From NCBI GenBank assembly GCA_050946115.1, contig JBMNUF010000010.1, forward strand, positions 10,782 to 74,781: 64,000 bases of DNA. Reading direction: 5' to 3'. This stretch comes from CAYFRC01 sp050946115 (GTDB lineage: Bacteria > Bacillota > Clostridia > Christensenellales > Aristaeellaceae). Each line of letters opens with the position of its first letter. Positions within the stretch are counted from its first letter, which is position 1. This document shows, piece after piece, positions 40,159 to 48,539 of this stretch. The notes below the pieces were generated by a model. That model searched no databases. It saw only the letters and a list, made by a program, of their open reading frames with translations, and was not told where the DNA came from. Both the position numbers and the translations under genes were made by a program.

Positions 40159-41226
40159 ATGGCAAAATACGACATCGCGACATACATATGGCCGAGCTAC
40201 ACGGGCGACGAGCCGAGGTCGCGCATCTTTTGGTCCGATGGCTACGGCGAGTGGCAGACGGTCAGGGCGGCGAGGGCGAAGTTTCAGGGGCATTTGTGGC
40301 CCCGAAAGCCGCTGTGGGGCTACTGCAACGAGGCGGATCCCAAGGTGATGGAGATGCAGATCGATGCTGCGGTCTCCCACGGCGTGAACACGTTCATCTA
40401 CGACTGGTACTGGTATGACGATCGCCCCTTCCTCGAAAACTGCTTGAACGACGGCTTTCTGAAAGCGAAAAACCGCGCGGATATGCGGTTTTTCCTCATG
40501 TGGGCAAACCACGACGCGACGTATCTGTGGGACAAGCGCAATTCGCACGACCGCAAAACCGTCGTGTGGCGCGGCGATCTGTGCCGCGCGCAGTTCGAGC
40601 GCGCGATGGGGCGCATCATGTCGAACTACTTCCCGCTCCCCGAGTACTACAGAATCGACGGAAAGCCCGTGCTCATGATTTACGACGTCGCAAACCTTGT
40701 AAAGGGGCTGGGCGGCGCGGAGGCGACGAAGGACGCGCTCTCGTGGTTCAAAGAAAAGAGCGACGCGCATCTGCAGTTCACCATGTGGAACGATTCCGTC
40801 CGCGCGGGCGGGCTCGCGCCGAAGGCGTTTCATACGCTCGGCTTTGACAGCTGCACGCACTACCAGTATTGCCACTTTGCGGACGTGGACAGACCGTATC
40901 CCGAGGTGCTTTCGGATGCGGTGCGCGAGTGGGAGCGGCTGGACGGGGGGATGCCCGTGCCGTATTTTCCGCACGTCTCCCTTGGCTGGGACAACAACCC
41001 GCGCTTCGAAGAGTTCATGCCCGGCATCATTCGCGACTGCACGCCCGAAAACATCGAGCGGGCGTTTCTGAGCGCCAGGGATTTTTTGGATGCGCGGCCT
41101 TCCCTTCATAAACTCATCACCGTCAACAGTTGGAACGAATGGACGGAGGGTAGCTATCTGGAGCCTGACGACCTGAACGGCTACGGCTACCTTCAGGCGA
41201 TCAAAAACGTATTTTGCGGGGAGTGA
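40159..41226 (+). CDS. GH99-like / WbsX-type glycan-active protein
   Basis: 355 residues. The TIM-barrel family first named for WbsX in O-antigen clusters and related to GH99: AKYDIATYIWPSYTGDE at the N-terminus, NTFIYDWYWYDDRPFLE in the middle, and the C-terminal NSWNEWTEGSYLEPDD signature. No signal peptide is present, so it acts in the cytoplasm, as a glycosidase or glycosyltransferase; the activity is not settled for the family. GGAGGA precedes the ATG. Malic enzyme follows 6 nt later. Confidence 0.75.
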   Translation: MAKYDIATYIWPSYTGDEPRSRIFWSDGYGEWQTVRAARAKFQGHLWPRKPLWGYCNEADPKVMEMQIDAAVSHGVNTFIYDWYWYDDRPFLENCLNDGFLKAKNRADMRFFLMWANHDATYLWDKRNSHDRKTVVWRGDLCRAQFERAMGRIMSNYFPLPEYYRIDGKPVLMIYDVANLVKGLGGAEATKDALSWFKEKSDAHLQFTMWNDSVRAGGLAPKAFHTLGFDSCTHYQYCHFADVDRPYPEVLSDAVREWERLDGGMPVPYFPHVSLGWDNNPRFEEFMPGIIRDCTPENIERAFLSARDFLDARPSLHKLITVNSWNEWTEGSYLEPDDLNGYGYLQAIKNVFCGE

Positions 41227-41232
41227 CAAAAA

Positions 41233-42405
41233 ATGGACGTGCAGCAGGAATCCGTCAAAAAACACTATGAATGGAAGGGCAAGATCGAGGTCGTGAGCCG
41301 CGTTCCGGTTACGAACGCGGAGGAACTGACGATCGCGTATACGCCGGGCGTCGCGCAGCCGTGCCGCGTCATCCAGGGGGATGTATCTCAAAGCTATTCC
41401 CTCACGCGCAGGGGCAACCTCGTCGCGGTCATCACTGACGGATCGGCGGTATTGGGGCTCGGCGACATCGGCCCCGAGGCGGGCATGCCCGTGATGGAGG
41501 GCAAGTGCTGCCTGTTCAAGGAATTCGCGGGCGTGGATGCCTTTCCCCTGTGCATCAGGACGCACGATGTGGACGAACTCGTCCGCACGATCTATCTTCT
41601 GTCCGGCTCTTTCGGCGGCATCAATCTGGAGGACATCGCCGCGCCGCGGTGTTTTGAGGTCGAACGGCGACTTCGGGAAATCTGTGACATCCCCGTCTTT
41701 CACGACGACCAGCACGGCACGGCAATCGTCGTCGCATCGGCGATGGAAAACGCGCTGAAGCTTGCGGGGAAGCGCATGGATGAGGCGAAAATCGTCGTCA
41801 ACGGCGCGGGCGCTGCGGGCTGTTCCATCGCGTCGCACCTATTGCGCATGGGCGCAGAGGACGTCACGCTCGTCGATAGATTCGGAATCATCGCGGAGGG
41901 CATGGAAAACCTGAACCCCATGCAAGAAGAGCTCTCCCGCAAGACGAACAGGCGGCAGCTTCGCGGAACGCTCGCGGACGCGATGAAGGGTGCGGACTGC
42001 TTTGTCGGCGTATCGGCACCCGGCGTCGTAACGGGGGACATGGTGCGCTCCATGGGGGACAAGCCGATCCTGTTTCCGATGGCGAATCCCGTGCCCGAAA
42101 TCTTCCCCGAGGAGGCGAAGGAGGCGGGCGCGTTCATCGTCGGCACGGGCAGGAGCGACTATCCGAACCAGATCAACAACGTCCTGGCGTTCCCCGGGGT
42201 GTTTCGGGGCGCGCTCGATACGCGTGCGCGGGACATCAACGAGGAGATGAAAGCTGCCGCGAGCAGGGCGATTGCGTCCTTGGTGTCGGATGAGGAGCTT
42301 TCTACGGAATATATCCTGCCCAAGGCGTTTGACAGGCGCGTAGGCATTGCGGTCGCACGGGCGGTCGCACAGGCGGCGCGAAAAACGGGCGTCGCGCGAA
42401 TCTGA
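41233..42405 (+). CDS. NAD(P)-dependent malic enzyme, short form
   Basis: 390 residues, the small bacterial type without a phosphotransacetylase domain. Decarboxylates malate to pyruvate. IAYTPGVAQPCR, TDGSAVLGLGDIGPEAGMPV, FGGINLEDIAAPRCFEVE, VFHDDQHGTAIV and GAGAAGCSIASHLL (Rossmann) are all present. With the fumarase subunit at 20.4 kb and the sodium-pump decarboxylase subunit at 32.6 kb it suggests C4-acid metabolism. It is co-transcribed with the WbsX-like gene (6-nt gap). A GGC palindrome with short T run at 42411-42423 is a weak terminator at best. Confidence 0.92.
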   Translation: MDVQQESVKKHYEWKGKIEVVSRVPVTNAEELTIAYTPGVAQPCRVIQGDVSQSYSLTRRGNLVAVITDGSAVLGLGDIGPEAGMPVMEGKCCLFKEFAGVDAFPLCIRTHDVDELVRTIYLLSGSFGGINLEDIAAPRCFEVERRLREICDIPVFHDDQHGTAIVVASAMENALKLAGKRMDEAKIVVNGAGAAGCSIASHLLRMGAEDVTLVDRFGIIAEGMENLNPMQEELSRKTNRRQLRGTLADAMKGADCFVGVSAPGVVTGDMVRSMGDKPILFPMANPVPEIFPEEAKEAGAFIVGTGRSDYPNQINNVLAFPGVFRGALDTRARDINEEMKAAASRAIASLVSDEELSTEYILPKAFDRRVGIAVARAVAQAARKTGVARI

Positions 42406-42468
42406 AAAAGGCGCGCGCCTTTGCGCCGCAACAAAAACGTTAAATTTTACAAAGGTGTTATTATGTCC

Positions 42469-42497
42469 TTGACATCGCGACGATAATAGGGTATACT
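42469..42497 (+). promoter_or_regulatory. strong sigma-A promoter for sugar ABC operon
   Basis: TTGACA at 42469-42474, 17-bp spacer, TATACT at 42492-42497. AT-rich upstream DNA (42430-42465) contains AACGTT, reminiscent of LacI-family operators, but no full palindrome is clear. The leader to the first ATG is about 117 nt. Confidence 0.7.
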
Positions 42498-42542
42498 TAA
42501 AATTAGTTCTACCATTGCACAGTTTGTGCGGGCGGGAATGGC

Positions 42543-42595
42543 GCAAAATGCACAGCTTCGCGCGCTTGCATTTTGCAGGGTTGTATCGCGCGAAG
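42543..42595 (+). ncRNA. candidate H-type pseudoknot leader RNA
   Basis: Stem 1 is a perfect 10-bp pairing of 42543-42552 (GCAAAATGCA) with 42567-42576. Its loop contains CTTCGCGCG (42556-42564), exactly complementary over 9 bp to CGCGCGAAG at 42587-42595, 11 nt before the AGGAGG site at 42607. Loop lengths would be 3, 2 and 10 nt, possible for an H-type pseudoknot. No known riboswitch class is recognised. The same palindrome could instead be a DNA operator. Confidence 0.5.
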
Positions 42596-42620
42596 AACAA
42601 TACTACAGGAGGATGTTTGT

Positions 42621-44213
42621 ATGAAGAAATTTTCCAGGGTCTTGAGTTTCCTCATGGCGGTTGCGATGCTCGTTTCCTACGCGGCGTTCGCGGAGGAGTT
42701 AGGCGTAATCCGCCGTCACCAGAAGGGTGCGGATCTGTCCAAGCTTCCGATCGTGGAAGAGACCGTCACCGTCGACGTATGGAGGAGCTTCTCTTCCACC
42801 ATCATGGAGAGCTTGTCACAGTGTGAGGTTTTCAAGAAGATGGAAGAACTCACCAACGTACACATCAATTGGGTGTACCCGCCGGTGGGCTCCGCAACGG
42901 ACAACTTCAACCTGCGCTGCGCCTCCAACGACCTGCCGCACATGTTCTCCATGCCGCCGGAGTATGCGGGCGGCGTCGAGAACGGCGTGGCAGACGGCGT
43001 GTATATGGCGTTCACATCCTACTACGACGACGGCTTCGCGCCCAACCTCAAGTACCTGCGCGATACGGATGCCAAGATCGCGAAGGATTCCGTCATGGAC
43101 TCCGGCGAGCTGATCAAGTGGCACATGCTTGACTACGTGCCCTCCAGCCCCTGGTCGGGACTGTGGGTGCGCCAGGATCTGCTCGAAAAAGCGGGCCTCG
43201 AAGCCCCGGTGACGGTTGACGACTGGACGAACATGCTCCGCACCTTTAAGGAGCAGTTCGGCACGATCCTCGGCCTGAACATCCCCAACTGGTACGGCGT
43301 CGGCACCAACTACGCCTTTGCGGCGACCTATGACACGGGGTACAGCTGGTTTGCCATCGACGGCAAGACCGCCGCTTTCGGCCCCGCGCAGCCCGGCTAC
43401 AAGGACTTCCTGACGCTGCTCAACGGCTGGTACGTGGAAGGGCTGTACGATCCGGATTTCGCGACGCTGTCCAACTCCGACTATCAGGCGAAGATGGCAG
43501 ACGGCACCTACGGCGCGTTCGGCTCCGCCTACGGCGAGATCGGCCAGGCGAAGGTTTCGGGCATGAACGCAAACCCCGAATACAAGCTCCTTGCCGTCAA
43601 GATGCCCGTACAGTACGAAGGGCAGCTCACCCACCTGCGCCAGTTCGACTCCATCGTCCGCACGGACTATGACGTTCTGACAGCGCGCTGCGAGGACGAA
43701 GGCATCGCCGAAACCGTCGTCGCGTGGAAGGACTTCTGGTATTCGCAGACCGGCGGCGACCTCTGCTCCTACGGCCCCGAGGGCGTTTCCTACAAGTGGG
43801 AAGACGACGATACGCTCACCTGGATTTACGAGGAAACCGGCATCGTCTCCAAGGGCGACGACATGGACTTCTGGACGGTATATCCGCTCTTTAAGCTCCA
43901 CAACTGGGGCTACCTGCGCGACTCCACCGCATACGAGATGCAGCCCGAGGTTTGGCAGTGCATCGAGGCGTGGGGCTCCGACGGTGCGGACTGGTTCATG
44001 CCGATGATCGCGGAGAGCGCCGAGGAGACCGAGGAAATCAACCGCATCATGACCAACATCAACACCTACCGCGAGGAGATGACCTTTAAGTTCATCACCG
44101 GGCAGGAATCGTTGGACAACTTCGATGCGTTTGTGCAGAACATGTATGACATGGGTCTTGAGGACGCCGTTGCCCTCAAGCAGGACGCGCTGGACCGCTA
44201 TCTCGAGCGCTAA
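42621..44213 (+). CDS. extracellular solute-binding protein (LplA-like)
   Basis: 530 residues. Binding component of a carbohydrate ABC importer of the LplA/YtcQ group; aromatic-rich segments (WRSFSS, WFAIDGK, WKDFWYSQTG, WGYLRDS) fit an oligosaccharide cleft. A signal peptide (MKKFSRVLSFLMAVAM..., cut predicted after A24 in AFA-EE) lacks a lipobox cysteine, unusual for a Gram-positive binding protein. AGGAGG lies 8 nt before the ATG. It is first in the operon with the two permeases, and codon use is of the highly expressed type. Confidence 0.88.
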   Translation: MKKFSRVLSFLMAVAMLVSYAAFAEELGVIRRHQKGADLSKLPIVEETVTVDVWRSFSSTIMESLSQCEVFKKMEELTNVHINWVYPPVGSATDNFNLRCASNDLPHMFSMPPEYAGGVENGVADGVYMAFTSYYDDGFAPNLKYLRDTDAKIAKDSVMDSGELIKWHMLDYVPSSPWSGLWVRQDLLEKAGLEAPVTVDDWTNMLRTFKEQFGTILGLNIPNWYGVGTNYAFAATYDTGYSWFAIDGKTAAFGPAQPGYKDFLTLLNGWYVEGLYDPDFATLSNSDYQAKMADGTYGAFGSAYGEIGQAKVSGMNANPEYKLLAVKMPVQYEGQLTHLRQFDSIVRTDYDVLTARCEDEGIAETVVAWKDFWYSQTGGDLCSYGPEGVSYKWEDDDTLTWIYEETGIVSKGDDMDFWTVYPLFKLHNWGYLRDSTAYEMQPEVWQCIEAWGSDGADWFMPMIAESAEETEEINRIMTNINTYREEMTFKFITGQESLDNFDAFVQNMYDMGLEDAVALKQDALDRYLER

Positions 44214-44247
44214 TCCCGCAGCGGACTGTCTGACGTAGAGATTCGAC

Positions 44248-44278
44248 TGCCGGGCGAAGATGCTCTCTTCGTCCGGCA
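44248..44278 (+). other. intercistronic stem-loop after binding-protein gene
   Basis: 13-bp stem (44248-44260 with 44266-44278, one G-U pair, loop TGCTC), followed by ATTCC rather than a T run. Such hairpins commonly protect the upstream mRNA so that binding protein exceeds permease; that role is inferred. Confidence 0.55.
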
Positions 44279-44301
44279 ATTCCTTAAGAGGAGTTGATAC
44301 T

Positions 44302-45756
44302 ATGACGGTTGCCACCGCGAAGGAGGCAAACAGGGCGTCAAGCGACCTCAAAAAGTATCTCATCGCGTTACTATCCCTCTTGACGCTCGCGTGTCTCTTT
44401 CTGACGTTTATCTCAGGCGTGCATTACAAGACGGAAGAACCGCAGATTTTAAGCGGCATCGACTTTTTATTGGGCAGAACCGCCGGAAAGAGTGGGGGCA
44501 CCCCGCATCCGTTGATCGTGGGGGTTCTCATTTTCGGCGCATGGAGCGTTCTCAACGCGCTCATACAGCCCGACAAGTTCCTCTATTCCATCATTTCATC
44601 GGTGTTTTTGATCGTGAGCATTGCGATGTTCCGCTTCGACGTGGTGTATCAGGCCAAATCGGAATTCGCGCTCGACGCCTCGGCGGTCGGGATCGGCATC
44701 GGATGGGCACTGGCGCTCGCGCTCGCGATATGCAATTTCGCGGCGATTATCTGGCGCAAGAGTTCGCGGACGCTCCTTTTGCGCAAGCAGGAGCTCGACA
44801 GGATCTACGCCTCCGCGAATATCCCCGGCGGCTATAAGGTTTTGTCGACGAAGGAGATCATCGCGCGCGACTTCTGCAAGCACTGGCCGATCTATCTCAT
44901 GGTGCTTCCGACGCTCATCTTCTATTTCGTATGGTGCTACGGCCCCATGTACGGCATCATCATCGCCTTCAACGATTTTGCGCCCAAGCGCGGCATTCTC
45001 GGCAGCAAATGGGTGGGACTGCAGTGGTTCCGCGATTTCTTCCGCAGCCCCTTTGCATGGCGCACGATCCGAAATACGCTGTTCATCAGCTTTTACAACC
45101 TTCTGTTCGGGTTCCCCGCGCCGATCATCCTGGCGCTCATGCTCAACGAGATGCACAGCATAAAGTTCAAGCGCGTCGCGCAGACGATCACCTACATGCC
45201 GTACTTCATTTCGCTGGTCGTCATGTGCGGTATCCTCACGGATTTCTGCTCGACGACGGGGCTTTTCGCGCAGATTCAATACCTGTTTGGCGCAGACACG
45301 GCTGTGAACCTCTTGGGCGATGCAAAGTATTTCCGCAGCGTCTATGTCGGCTCGGAAATCTGGCAGAAGCTCGGCTGGGACTCGATTATCTACCTGTCTG
45401 CATTGTCCGCCATCGACCAGGAACAGTATGAGGCGGCGACGATCGACGGCGCGGGCAAGTTCAAGCAGGTGCTCCATGTGACGATCCCGGGCATTATGCC
45501 GACGATCTCGATCCTTCTGATCCTGCGCATCGGTGCGCTCATGGGCATTGGCTACGAGAAGATCATCCTGCTCTACAACGGCCTCACCTACGAGACGGCG
45601 GACGTCGTTTCGACCTACGTATACCGCAAGGGCATCGTGGATGCGAACTTCAGTTTCTCCACAGCGGTAAACCTTTTCAATTCCATCATCAATTTCCTGT
45701 TGGTCGTGTTCGCGAATAAGATGAGCTCGATCCTCACGGAAAACAGTCTGTGGTAA
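44302..45756 (+). CDS. sugar ABC permease, LplB-like with N-terminal extension
   Basis: 484 residues, about 170 more than ordinary LplB permeases. Residues 1-165 form an extra module with four predicted membrane spans (KKYLIALLSLLTLACLFLTF, LIVGVLIFGAWSVLNALI, LYSIISSVFLIVSIAMF, VGIGIGWALALALAICNF). The core follows with PIYLMVLPTLIFYFVWCYGP and the EAA loop YEAATIDGAGKFKQVLHVTI that docks the ATPase. The start at 44302 is set by AAGAGGAG. The ATPase is not encoded in this operon, so a shared MsiK-like ATPase is presumably used. Confidence 0.85.
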   Translation: MTVATAKEANRASSDLKKYLIALLSLLTLACLFLTFISGVHYKTEEPQILSGIDFLLGRTAGKSGGTPHPLIVGVLIFGAWSVLNALIQPDKFLYSIISSVFLIVSIAMFRFDVVYQAKSEFALDASAVGIGIGWALALALAICNFAAIIWRKSSRTLLLRKQELDRIYASANIPGGYKVLSTKEIIARDFCKHWPIYLMVLPTLIFYFVWCYGPMYGIIIAFNDFAPKRGILGSKWVGLQWFRDFFRSPFAWRTIRNTLFISFYNLLFGFPAPIILALMLNEMHSIKFKRVAQTITYMPYFISLVVMCGILTDFCSTTGLFAQIQYLFGADTAVNLLGDAKYFRSVYVGSEIWQKLGWDSIIYLSALSAIDQEQYEAATIDGAGKFKQVLHVTIPGIMPTISILLILRIGALMGIGYEKIILLYNGLTYETADVVSTYVYRKGIVDANFSFSTAVNLFNSIINFLLVVFANKMSSILTENSLW

Positions 45757-45769
45757 AGGAGGGACACGC

Positions 45770-46666
45770 ATGGCGAACAGTAAGCTGAGAACAAACGGCG
45801 AAAAAGCATTTGCCGTTTTCAATTACACCTTTGTGACGATCCTCTGCGTGATCTGCCTGTATCCGCTGTGGTATGTGCTGGTCTGCTCGCTTTCCGACCC
45901 GATTCTTTTGTACATGAACCGCGGAATCATGGTCTGGCCGCTGGGCAAATGGTCGCTGAGGGGCTATAAGCTCGTATTGGACAACCCGAACATCTATACG
46001 GGATTCCGCAATACGCTGATTTATCTCGGCGCGGGTACGCTCCTGAACATGTTTCTTACGATCACGGCATCCTACGCGCTTTCGAGAAAGCAATGCTACT
46101 GGAACGGGACCATCATGAAGATTATCGCCTTTACGATGTATTTTCACGGCGGGCTGATCCCGTTCTACCTGATGGTGAAGAACATGGGGCTGCTCGATAC
46201 GTATTCGAGCATCATCCTGCCGGTCGCGGTATCCACGTGGAACCTGATCGTGATGCGCACGAGCTTTGCCGGCATCCCCGATTCCCTCGAGGAATCCGCG
46301 CGGCTCGACGGCGCGAACGATTGGACGATCCTCTGGCGCATCTTCTTCCCGCTCGCGCAGGCGACGATCGCGGTCATCGCGCTGTTTTACGCGGTGTACT
46401 GGTGGAACAACTGGTTCAACCCCTCCATCTTCCTCTCCAGCAAGTCCAAATACCCCCTGCAGCTCGTGTTGCGCGAGATTCTGCTGAAGAACGATACATC
46501 CGCCATGACGCAGATCGGCTCCGTCGGACAGAGCCAACAGGAGCAGTACAGGATGCTCGTGAAATACTGCACGATCATCGTCTCTACGGTTCCGATCCTC
46601 GTGGTGTATCCTTTCCTGCAGCGGTATTTCGTGAAGGGCGTAATGATCGGCTCGATCAAAGGATAG
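45770..46666 (+). CDS. sugar ABC permease, LplC/YtcP-like
   Basis: 298 residues, six spans, the usual size. FVTILCVICLYPLWYVLVCS at the N-terminus and the EAA loop LEESARLDGANDWTILWRI are diagnostic; the C-terminus ends FLQRYFVKGVMIGSIKG, typical of the YtcP/LplC group. It pairs with the LplB-like permease 13 nt upstream to form the channel. AAAGGAGGG precedes the ATG. Confidence 0.92.
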   Translation: MANSKLRTNGEKAFAVFNYTFVTILCVICLYPLWYVLVCSLSDPILLYMNRGIMVWPLGKWSLRGYKLVLDNPNIYTGFRNTLIYLGAGTLLNMFLTITASYALSRKQCYWNGTIMKIIAFTMYFHGGLIPFYLMVKNMGLLDTYSSIILPVAVSTWNLIVMRTSFAGIPDSLEESARLDGANDWTILWRIFFPLAQATIAVIALFYAVYWWNNWFNPSIFLSSKSKYPLQLVLREILLKNDTSAMTQIGSVGQSQQEQYRMLVKYCTIIVSTVPILVVYPFLQRYFVKGVMIGSIKG

Positions 46667-46677
46667 GGGAGATGGCG

Positions 46678-47475
46678 ATGTTTCTCGGGATTTCCCTGGG
46701 CTCGAGGCATACAAAGGAAGATGTCGCAAGGTTTGTCAGGGAGGGCTTTCGCTATTTCGAACTTTCCATCCCCGCAAACATAGGAAAGCGCGGGCAAGAG
46801 GAGAAGTACATCGAAAACTTTGTGGAGCCGCTCATGGAAGGGCTGCGCGAAGCGAAGGTTTGCCCGTGGAGCTTCCACCTGCCGTTCGGCGCGGGATTCG
46901 ACATCGCCGCATACGACGAGGCGGAGCGAAGAGAAGTCGTCGCCTCCCTAAAGCGGCTGATGACGCTGCTCAAAGACTACGGTGCGCGCGTGTTTGTGAT
47001 CCACGGCTGTCTCGAGCCGGTAGAGGATGCGCAGCGCCCCGTGCGCATGGCGTACAGCATCGCATCGCTATCAGAACTGGAGGCGCACGCGAAGTCCTTC
47101 GGGATGCGGATTGCCTTGGAAAACCTCCCCAGAAGCTGCCTCGCCAACGACGCAAAGGAGACCCTTGCAATGCTTCGCGCCGCGGGCCATATCGGCGTGT
47201 GTTTCGACGTCAACCACCTTCTGAACGATACGCACGAGCGTTTTTTGGACGAGATCGCACCCTTCATTGTTACGACGCACCTGTCCGACTACGACGGTAT
47301 AGACGAACGGCATTGGCTGCCTGGCGAAGGCATCGTCCCGTGGAAGACAGTCGTCGAGCGCCTTGAAAAGGCGGGCTATCGCGGGCCATATCTGTTCGAG
47401 CTCAGCAGGGGCGAAAACGGCGAATACGCGCCGCAAGAAATCAAGGACGCCTTTTACGGCGCATTGGAACGGTAA
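46678..47475 (+). CDS. sugar phosphate isomerase/epimerase family protein
   Basis: 265 residues, TIM barrel: FELSIPANIG near the N-terminus, SFHLPFGAGFDI, IHGCLEP, IALENLPRSC, CFDVNHLL, THLSDYDG and a C-terminal LFELSRG. It probably isomerises or epimerises a sugar taken up by the preceding permeases. The start at 46678 fits GGGGAG with 6 nt spacing; the in-frame ATG at 46672 directly abuts that site. It is the last gene before a terminator. Confidence 0.82.
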   Translation: MFLGISLGSRHTKEDVARFVREGFRYFELSIPANIGKRGQEEKYIENFVEPLMEGLREAKVCPWSFHLPFGAGFDIAAYDEAERREVVASLKRLMTLLKDYGARVFVIHGCLEPVEDAQRPVRMAYSIASLSELEAHAKSFGMRIALENLPRSCLANDAKETLAMLRAAGHIGVCFDVNHLLNDTHERFLDEIAPFIVTTHLSDYDGIDERHWLPGEGIVPWKTVVERLEKAGYRGPYLFELSRGENGEYAPQEIKDAFYGALER

Positions 47476-47480
47476 AAGAA

Positions 47481-47520
47481 AATCTCCGGTTCGCCCTTCG
47501 GCAGACCGGAGATTGTTTAT
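47481..47520 (+). terminator. bidirectional terminator between isomerase and cysK
   Basis: 10-bp stem AATCTCCGGT/ACCGGAGATT (47481-47490 with 47505-47514), followed on the plus strand by GTTTATT and on the minus strand by TTCTTTTA. Confidence 0.75.
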
Positions 47521-47524
47521 TGCG

Positions 47525-48454
47525 CTATTCGTCAAACAGCGGCGTGGAGAAATATCTTTCGCCGGTGTCGGGGAGGACCGTGACGACGGTCTTGCCCTTG
47601 CCGAGCTTTTTCGCGAGCCTGAGCGCCGCGGCGACGTTCGTACCGCTCGAAATGCCGCAGAGGATGCCCTCTTCGCGGATGAGGCGGCGCGAAGTTTCGA
47701 TCGCCTCCTCGTCGGACACGATGGCGATGTCGCTGTAGATATTCACGTTCAGGTTTTTGGGGATGAGCCCGTCGCCGATGCCCATTTGGATGTGCGTGCA
47801 GATGCTGCCGCCGGAGAGGATCGCGGCGTTTTCCGGCTCGACCGCCCAGATTCGAATGTCGGGATACAGCGCCTTGAGCGTTTCGCCGATGCCGGAGAGC
47901 GTGCCTCCCGTGCCGATGCCGGAGCAGAAGCCGTGGATCGGGCCGCCGACCTGCTCGACAATCTCAAGCGCGGTGTGGTATTTGTGGACAACGGGATTGT
48001 CGGGGTTTTCAAACTGCTGCGGCACCCACACGTTTTCGTCCTCGCGCGCCATGCGCAGCGCGGTTTCAAGGCATTCCGCGATGCATTCGCCGATATTGCC
48101 CCTGTCGTGTATGAGGACGAGTTCCGCGCCATATGCCTTGATGAGTTTTCTGCGCTCGCCGCTCACGGAATCGGGCATGACGATGCGCACGCGATATCCC
48201 TTCACCGCGCCGGTGAGCGCGAGCCCGATGCCCTGATTGCCGCTGGTCGGTTCGACGATGATGGTGTCTTTGTGGAGTATGCCACGCTTTTCGGCCTCGA
48301 CAATCATGTTGTAGGCGGTGCGGGTCTTGATGGAGCCGCCGATATTCACGCCTTCGTATTTCACGAGGATCTCTGCGGAATCCTCCGGCACCATGCGCTG
48401 CAGGCGGATGATGGGCGTATGGCCGATCGCCTCCAAAACATTGTTGTAAATCAT
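47525..48454 (-). CDS. cysK: cysteine synthase family PLP enzyme
   Basis: 309 residues. Makes cysteine from O-acetylserine and sulfide. NNVLEAIGHTPIIRL starts the protein; the PLP lysine is in NIGGSIKTRTA (family consensus NPxGSVKDR), the substrate loop is EPTSGNQGIGLA and the phosphate loop SGIGTGGTLSG. IKTR instead of VKDR and NQG instead of NTG are mild departures, so a related beta-replacing enzyme is possible. The start at 48454 follows GGGAGG; the longer frame crosses the upstream terminator. A 10-bp direct repeat lies 30-55 nt upstream. Confidence 0.85.
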   Translation of the reverse strand: MIYNNVLEAIGHTPIIRLQRMVPEDSAEILVKYEGVNIGGSIKTRTAYNMIVEAEKRGILHKDTIIVEPTSGNQGIGLALTGAVKGYRVRIVMPDSVSGERRKLIKAYGAELVLIHDRGNIGECIAECLETALRMAREDENVWVPQQFENPDNPVVHKYHTALEIVEQVGGPIHGFCSGIGTGGTLSGIGETLKALYPDIRIWAVEPENAAILSGGSICTHIQMGIGDGLIPKNLNVNIYSDIAIVSDEEAIETSRRLIREEGILCGISSGTNVAAALRLAKKLGKGKTVVTVLPDTGERYFSTPLFDE

Positions 48455-48483
48455 ATTGTTACCTCCCAAAGTATTTAAGACAT

Positions 48484-48509
48484 ATTGTAGGATCTCACGA
48501 TTGTAGGAT
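48484..48509 (-). repeat. direct repeat upstream of cysK
   Basis: ATTGTAGGAT occurs at 48484-48493 and 48500-48509, period 16, each followed by a similar TCTCAC. On the minus strand each copy contains TACAAT, a near -10 hexamer, so this may be a pair of -10 elements or a regulator site. Confidence 0.45.
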
Positions 48510-48519
48510 ATCTCACCAC

Positions 48520-48539
48520 AAAAAACGGCGACTACGCCG
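48520..48539 (-). terminator. terminator overlapping end of MATE gene
   Basis: Minus strand CGGCG-TAGT-CGCCG-TTTTTT; the loop contains the TAG stop of the MATE gene. Confidence 0.8.

Noticed and set aside
42411..42423. Palindrome GGCGCGCGCC after the malic enzyme gene as a terminator
   Set aside because: It has almost no loop and only three T residues follow; listed only as a weak possibility under the malic enzyme.
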